Assembly (NCBI RefSeq): GCF_003815655.1
Contig: NZ_CP033917.1
Location: forward strand, 4,402,001 to 4,466,000
Origin: Chryseobacterium sp. G0201
GTDB lineage: Bacteria; Bacteroidota; Bacteroidia; Flavobacteriales; Weeksellaceae
Direction: 5' to 3'
Length of the DNA: 64,000 nucleotides
Part shown: in pieces, positions 62,048 through 64,000 of the stretch
Numbering within the stretch: the first letter of the stretch is position 1
How the letters are laid out: every line of letters begins with the position of its first letter
Program-made: the position numbers and the translations under genes
Notes under the pieces: model-generated
What the model was told of the DNA's origin: nothing
The model's input: the letters and a program-made list of their open reading frames with translations, nothing else
Database searches by the model: none

Positions 62048-62093
62048 TATGTACGGCATTAGAAAAGCTTTCAAAATAAAGACAACCAGTTCG

Positions 62094-62411
62094 TTACTCT
62101 AAATAAAAAACCTCTTGTAAGGGAATACTTATTGGTGAATTATCCGGATTTGTCTCCATAATATCTGCCATATAACTCCACCATTTCTTTACAATTTCAG
62201 AAGTCCCTAAATCTTGGGAACCAGAACCTTCCGAAACCGTTTGGTGAGCAAACAGAATATTCGTGTCTTTATCCCAATATATCGTATAATCTGATACGCC
62301 AGAGTTTTTTAATAATACTTTTAGCTCCGGCCAAATTTCGTTGTGTCTTTTTTCATATTCCTTTTCGCAGCCTGGCTTTAGAAACATTTTGAAGGATACT
62401 CTCTTTTTCAT
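62094..62411 (-). CDS. rhaM: L-rhamnose mutarotase family protein
   Basis: A 105-aa ferredoxin-like alpha/beta protein of the RhaM (DUF718) family: KKRVSFKMFLKPGCEKEYEK, RHNEIWPELKVLLKNSG with the catalytic His, VSDYTIYWDKDTNILFAHQT and WWSYMADIMETNPDNSP. It interconverts sugar anomers, classically of L-rhamnose. No rhamnose kinase, isomerase or transporter is nearby, so the substrate may differ. A -7 box TAGTTTTG is at 62450-62443 (minus). Confidence 0.9.
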   Translation of the reverse strand: MKKRVSFKMFLKPGCEKEYEKRHNEIWPELKVLLKNSGVSDYTIYWDKDTNILFAHQTVSEGSGSQDLGTSEIVKKWWSYMADIMETNPDNSPISIPLQEVFYLE

Positions 62412-62611
62412 TATTTGTTTTTTATAAATGTATTTTAAAGATCAAAACTAACTATCATTTTTAAAATAGCCAAATTTCAAGATAAAAAGGTCATATTGCT
62501 TTGGTATATTCATCATTTATATCAGCTAATATAAAATCAACTGATGGCTTAGAATATAAGAGAATTACAATTCAAATTCTATTTATTAAGTTATTGATTT
62601 TGATTAAAAAC

Positions 62612-62646
62612 AAAACCAATGAACAGAATTTAATTTCATTGGTTTT
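62612..62646 (-). terminator. Terminator of the parC-rhomboid operon
   Basis: AAAACCAATGAA (62612-62623) pairs perfectly with TTCATTGGTTTT (62635-62646) over 11 nt; a T-run follows on the minus strand. Confidence 0.9.
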
Positions 62647-62669
62647 AATATTAGTTAAGATTAATTTTT

Positions 62670-63311
62670 TTAACCTATTCTTTTCCTTACAAAAATTTCG
62701 TAGCTTAAATAAATTAGCGGAAGTGCCATTATTCCTAAGAAATACCAATTACTTAATGCTAAATCAGGATGCAATGCTATTGAATAAACCAATCCGAAAA
62801 ATGCTCCACCTAAATGTGCGGCGTGTCCCAGATTATCCCATTGTTTTGGATTTAGCATCATATACACTGAATATCCAAAATATAATGTCCCGAAAAGCCA
62901 GCCCGGTAAAAAGTTGACACTAATTTCGTTCGGAGCCATCGCAATTGATGCGAAGATAATTCCGGAAACAGCACCAGAAGCACCGATTGCAGAATACCAA
63001 GGTTGATTTTTGTAAATAAGCAAGCTAAATAAATTTCCAAGGATCATGGATCCAAAGTAGATAATCAGAAAACCTATAGTCCCGAAAAAATGAATAACCA
63101 CTCCCTGAAAGAAATATAAGGACAGCATATTGAAAAACAAGTGCATAAAATCAGCATGAAGAAATGCAGAGCTTATAAGTCTGATATATTCCTTTCTAGA
63201 ATTTATTGCGCTAACATTAAATTTGTATTTTTCAAATAACTGAATATTATTAAGTCCCATGTAACTGATAATACAGGTCACGGCAATAATTACTAAAACT
63301 ACTATATTCAT
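62670..63311 (-). CDS. Rhomboid intramembrane serine protease
   Basis: A protein of about 213 aa with six membrane helices. The catalytic Ser is in IGASGAVSGIIF (GxSG) and the His in LGHAAHLGGAFFG; HADFMHLFFNMLSLYFF is the conserved HxxxN helix. The substrate is unknown. ATG 63311 (MNIVVLVIIAVTCIISYMG) is preferred; an in-frame TTG at 63320 overlaps the parC stop (TTGA) and is possible. Co-transcribed with parC. Confidence 0.92.
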   Translation of the reverse strand: MNIVVLVIIAVTCIISYMGLNNIQLFEKYKFNVSAINSRKEYIRLISSAFLHADFMHLFFNMLSLYFFQGVVIHFFGTIGFLIIYFGSMILGNLFSLLIYKNQPWYSAIGASGAVSGIIFASIAMAPNEISVNFLPGWLFGTLYFGYSVYMMLNPKQWDNLGHAAHLGGAFFGLVYSIALHPDLALSNWYFLGIMALPLIYLSYEIFVRKRIG

Positions 63312-63316
63312 AATTT

Positions 63317-64000
63317 TCAATTTTCAGGTTCTCCTGCATCAAACAAATCACCGATTACGCCTCCATCATCATCAGTTCCTTCTGTATTTTCAGGTTCTTC
63401 ATACACTTCCGGCTCTTCTTCTTCCGGCTCCGGAATGGTTACATTAATTGTTTTTACTTTAAATTTAGTAAACTGATTTCCAATAGCTTTAATTCCTTTT
63501 ACGGCAATAAACTCGTCAATATTTACTGTTTCAGGATCGCGTTCTTTACCTTTATCTTTAGCAAAAGCAATCTCAGCAGTGCAGCCATTTGCCACAATTA
63601 TATTTTCAATAAATGACTTTGGATGTTCCGAAGGCATAAAGTTCTGCGGATTGGTGTTGTTCTCCAACAGGAATCTTTTGATAAAATAAATTTCCTTCTC
63701 ACCATCGTAGTAAATACATGTGATCGGCTGGTTTGGTCGCCATTTTTCTAAGATCAGATATTCATCATCGAAACGGTTTCCTAGGTCAAAAGAAATAAGT
63801 TTAGCCTCCCCATTACCGGTGACAACTAATATTTTATCGTCTCCTTTAAAACTTCCCAATAAAGTTCCTCTTCCGTCTGCGTTCAGCCTTCTCACGGTAT
63901 CATCAAACCAAATTCTTCTTGGTGCCAATGTAGAAACGCCTTCTTCTTTAAGATCAATTTTTTTAATCGAATATTTGGTTACCAGATTTCCTTTAGAATC
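63317..64000 (-). CDS. parC: Topoisomerase IV subunit A, C-terminal part (5' end outside window)
   Basis: The last 227 residues of the DNA gyrase/topoisomerase IV A subunit. Two to three beta-pinwheel blades are visible (WFDDTVRRLNADGRGTLLGS, ILVVTGNGEAKLISFDLGNR, YILEKWRPNQPITCIYYDGE). A strongly acidic tail follows (EPEEEEPEVYEEPENTEGTD with DDGG). No GyrA box (QRRGGKG) is seen here, which favours ParC. The catalytic Tyr domain lies beyond 64000. The frame has no stop up to the window edge. The stop is 5 bp before the rhomboid ATG. Confidence 0.88.
   Translation of the reverse strand, partial: DSKGNLVTKYSIKKIDLKEEGVSTLAPRRIWFDDTVRRLNADGRGTLLGSFKGDDKILVVTGNGEAKLISFDLGNRFDDEYLILEKWRPNQPITCIYYDGEKEIYFIKRFLLENNTNPQNFMPSEHPKSFIENIIVANGCTAEIAFAKDKGKERDPETVNIDEFIAVKGIKAIGNQFTKFKVKTINVTIPEPEEEEPEVYEEPENTEGTDDDGGVIGDLFDAGEPEN

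Noticed and set aside
62501..62917. 138-aa plus-strand open frame
   Set aside because: It runs antisense through the rhomboid gene and the parC-rhomboid terminator; the composition is not protein-like.

Overview
The window looks like chromosome of a flavobacterium of the Chryseobacterium group (Bacteroidota). The evidence is the low GC content, TAnnTTTG-type -7 promoter boxes, the near absence of Shine-Dalgarno sites, a type IX secretion C-terminal domain, a GLPGLI protein, a DUF4476 protein, M1 and M61 peptidases typical of the group, and a lone tatC. Most of it is ordinary housekeeping DNA with a few accessory patches. Assignments rest on reading the sequence and on family knowledge; no database search was run.

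Layout. 1-3.9 kb: a divergent cyanophycin locus, with synthetase cphA (cut by the window edge) facing cyanophycinase cphB and an isoaspartyl dipeptidase; together they make the storage polymer and break it down to free amino acids. 4-10.6 kb: a small YtxH-like protein with a sigma-54-like promoter, a methyltransferase, two PH/SHOCT proteins with a membrane partner, then GNAT-hisS and ssb-HRDC operons. 10.6-15.9 kb: a broken small gene, an HPP-to-Nudix operon ending in a gene with one in-frame stop, then Crp/Fnr and Lrp regulators. 16.1-18.8 kb: a cobalamin riboswitch controlling metE. 18.9-21.4 kb: an AT-rich restriction-modification cassette, a C5 methyltransferase followed by an MvaI/BcnI-like nuclease gene interrupted by one in-frame TGA. 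22.4-28.8 kb: an RND efflux operon with its own TetR, whose promoter is flanked by two identical palindromes. 29-33 kb: a giant T9SS-exported protein. 33-41 kb: an S1 RNA-binding protein, a DUF4476 protein, lpdA, a glycosyltransferase, an interrupted PH-like membrane protein and recQ. 41-47.6 kb: kdsD, tatC, mepB and two secreted metallopeptidases. 47.8-58.5 kb: a sensor kinase, a PBP4-type peptidase, pepE, a TPR protein, a transaldolase-like enzyme and a BlaI/M56/GLPGLI unit. 58.6-64 kb: four identical initiator tRNA genes, tsaC, a CPBP protease, yaaA, prmC, rhaM, a rhomboid protease and the 3' end of parC.

The signals most worth following are: (i) the shared 10-bp inverted repeat between cphA and cphB; (ii) covarying hairpins between the initiator tRNA genes; (iii) a BlaI-type operator core lying on the blaI -7 box; (iv) four interrupted genes, three of which carry exactly one in-frame stop; (v) several genes whose -7 box nearly touches the ATG, implying leaderless mRNAs and causing false TTG starts; (vi) several sequence variants of a GTCAT...ATCT palindromic intergenic repeat. 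I found no CRISPR array, prophage, transposase or clearly new multi-gene system.
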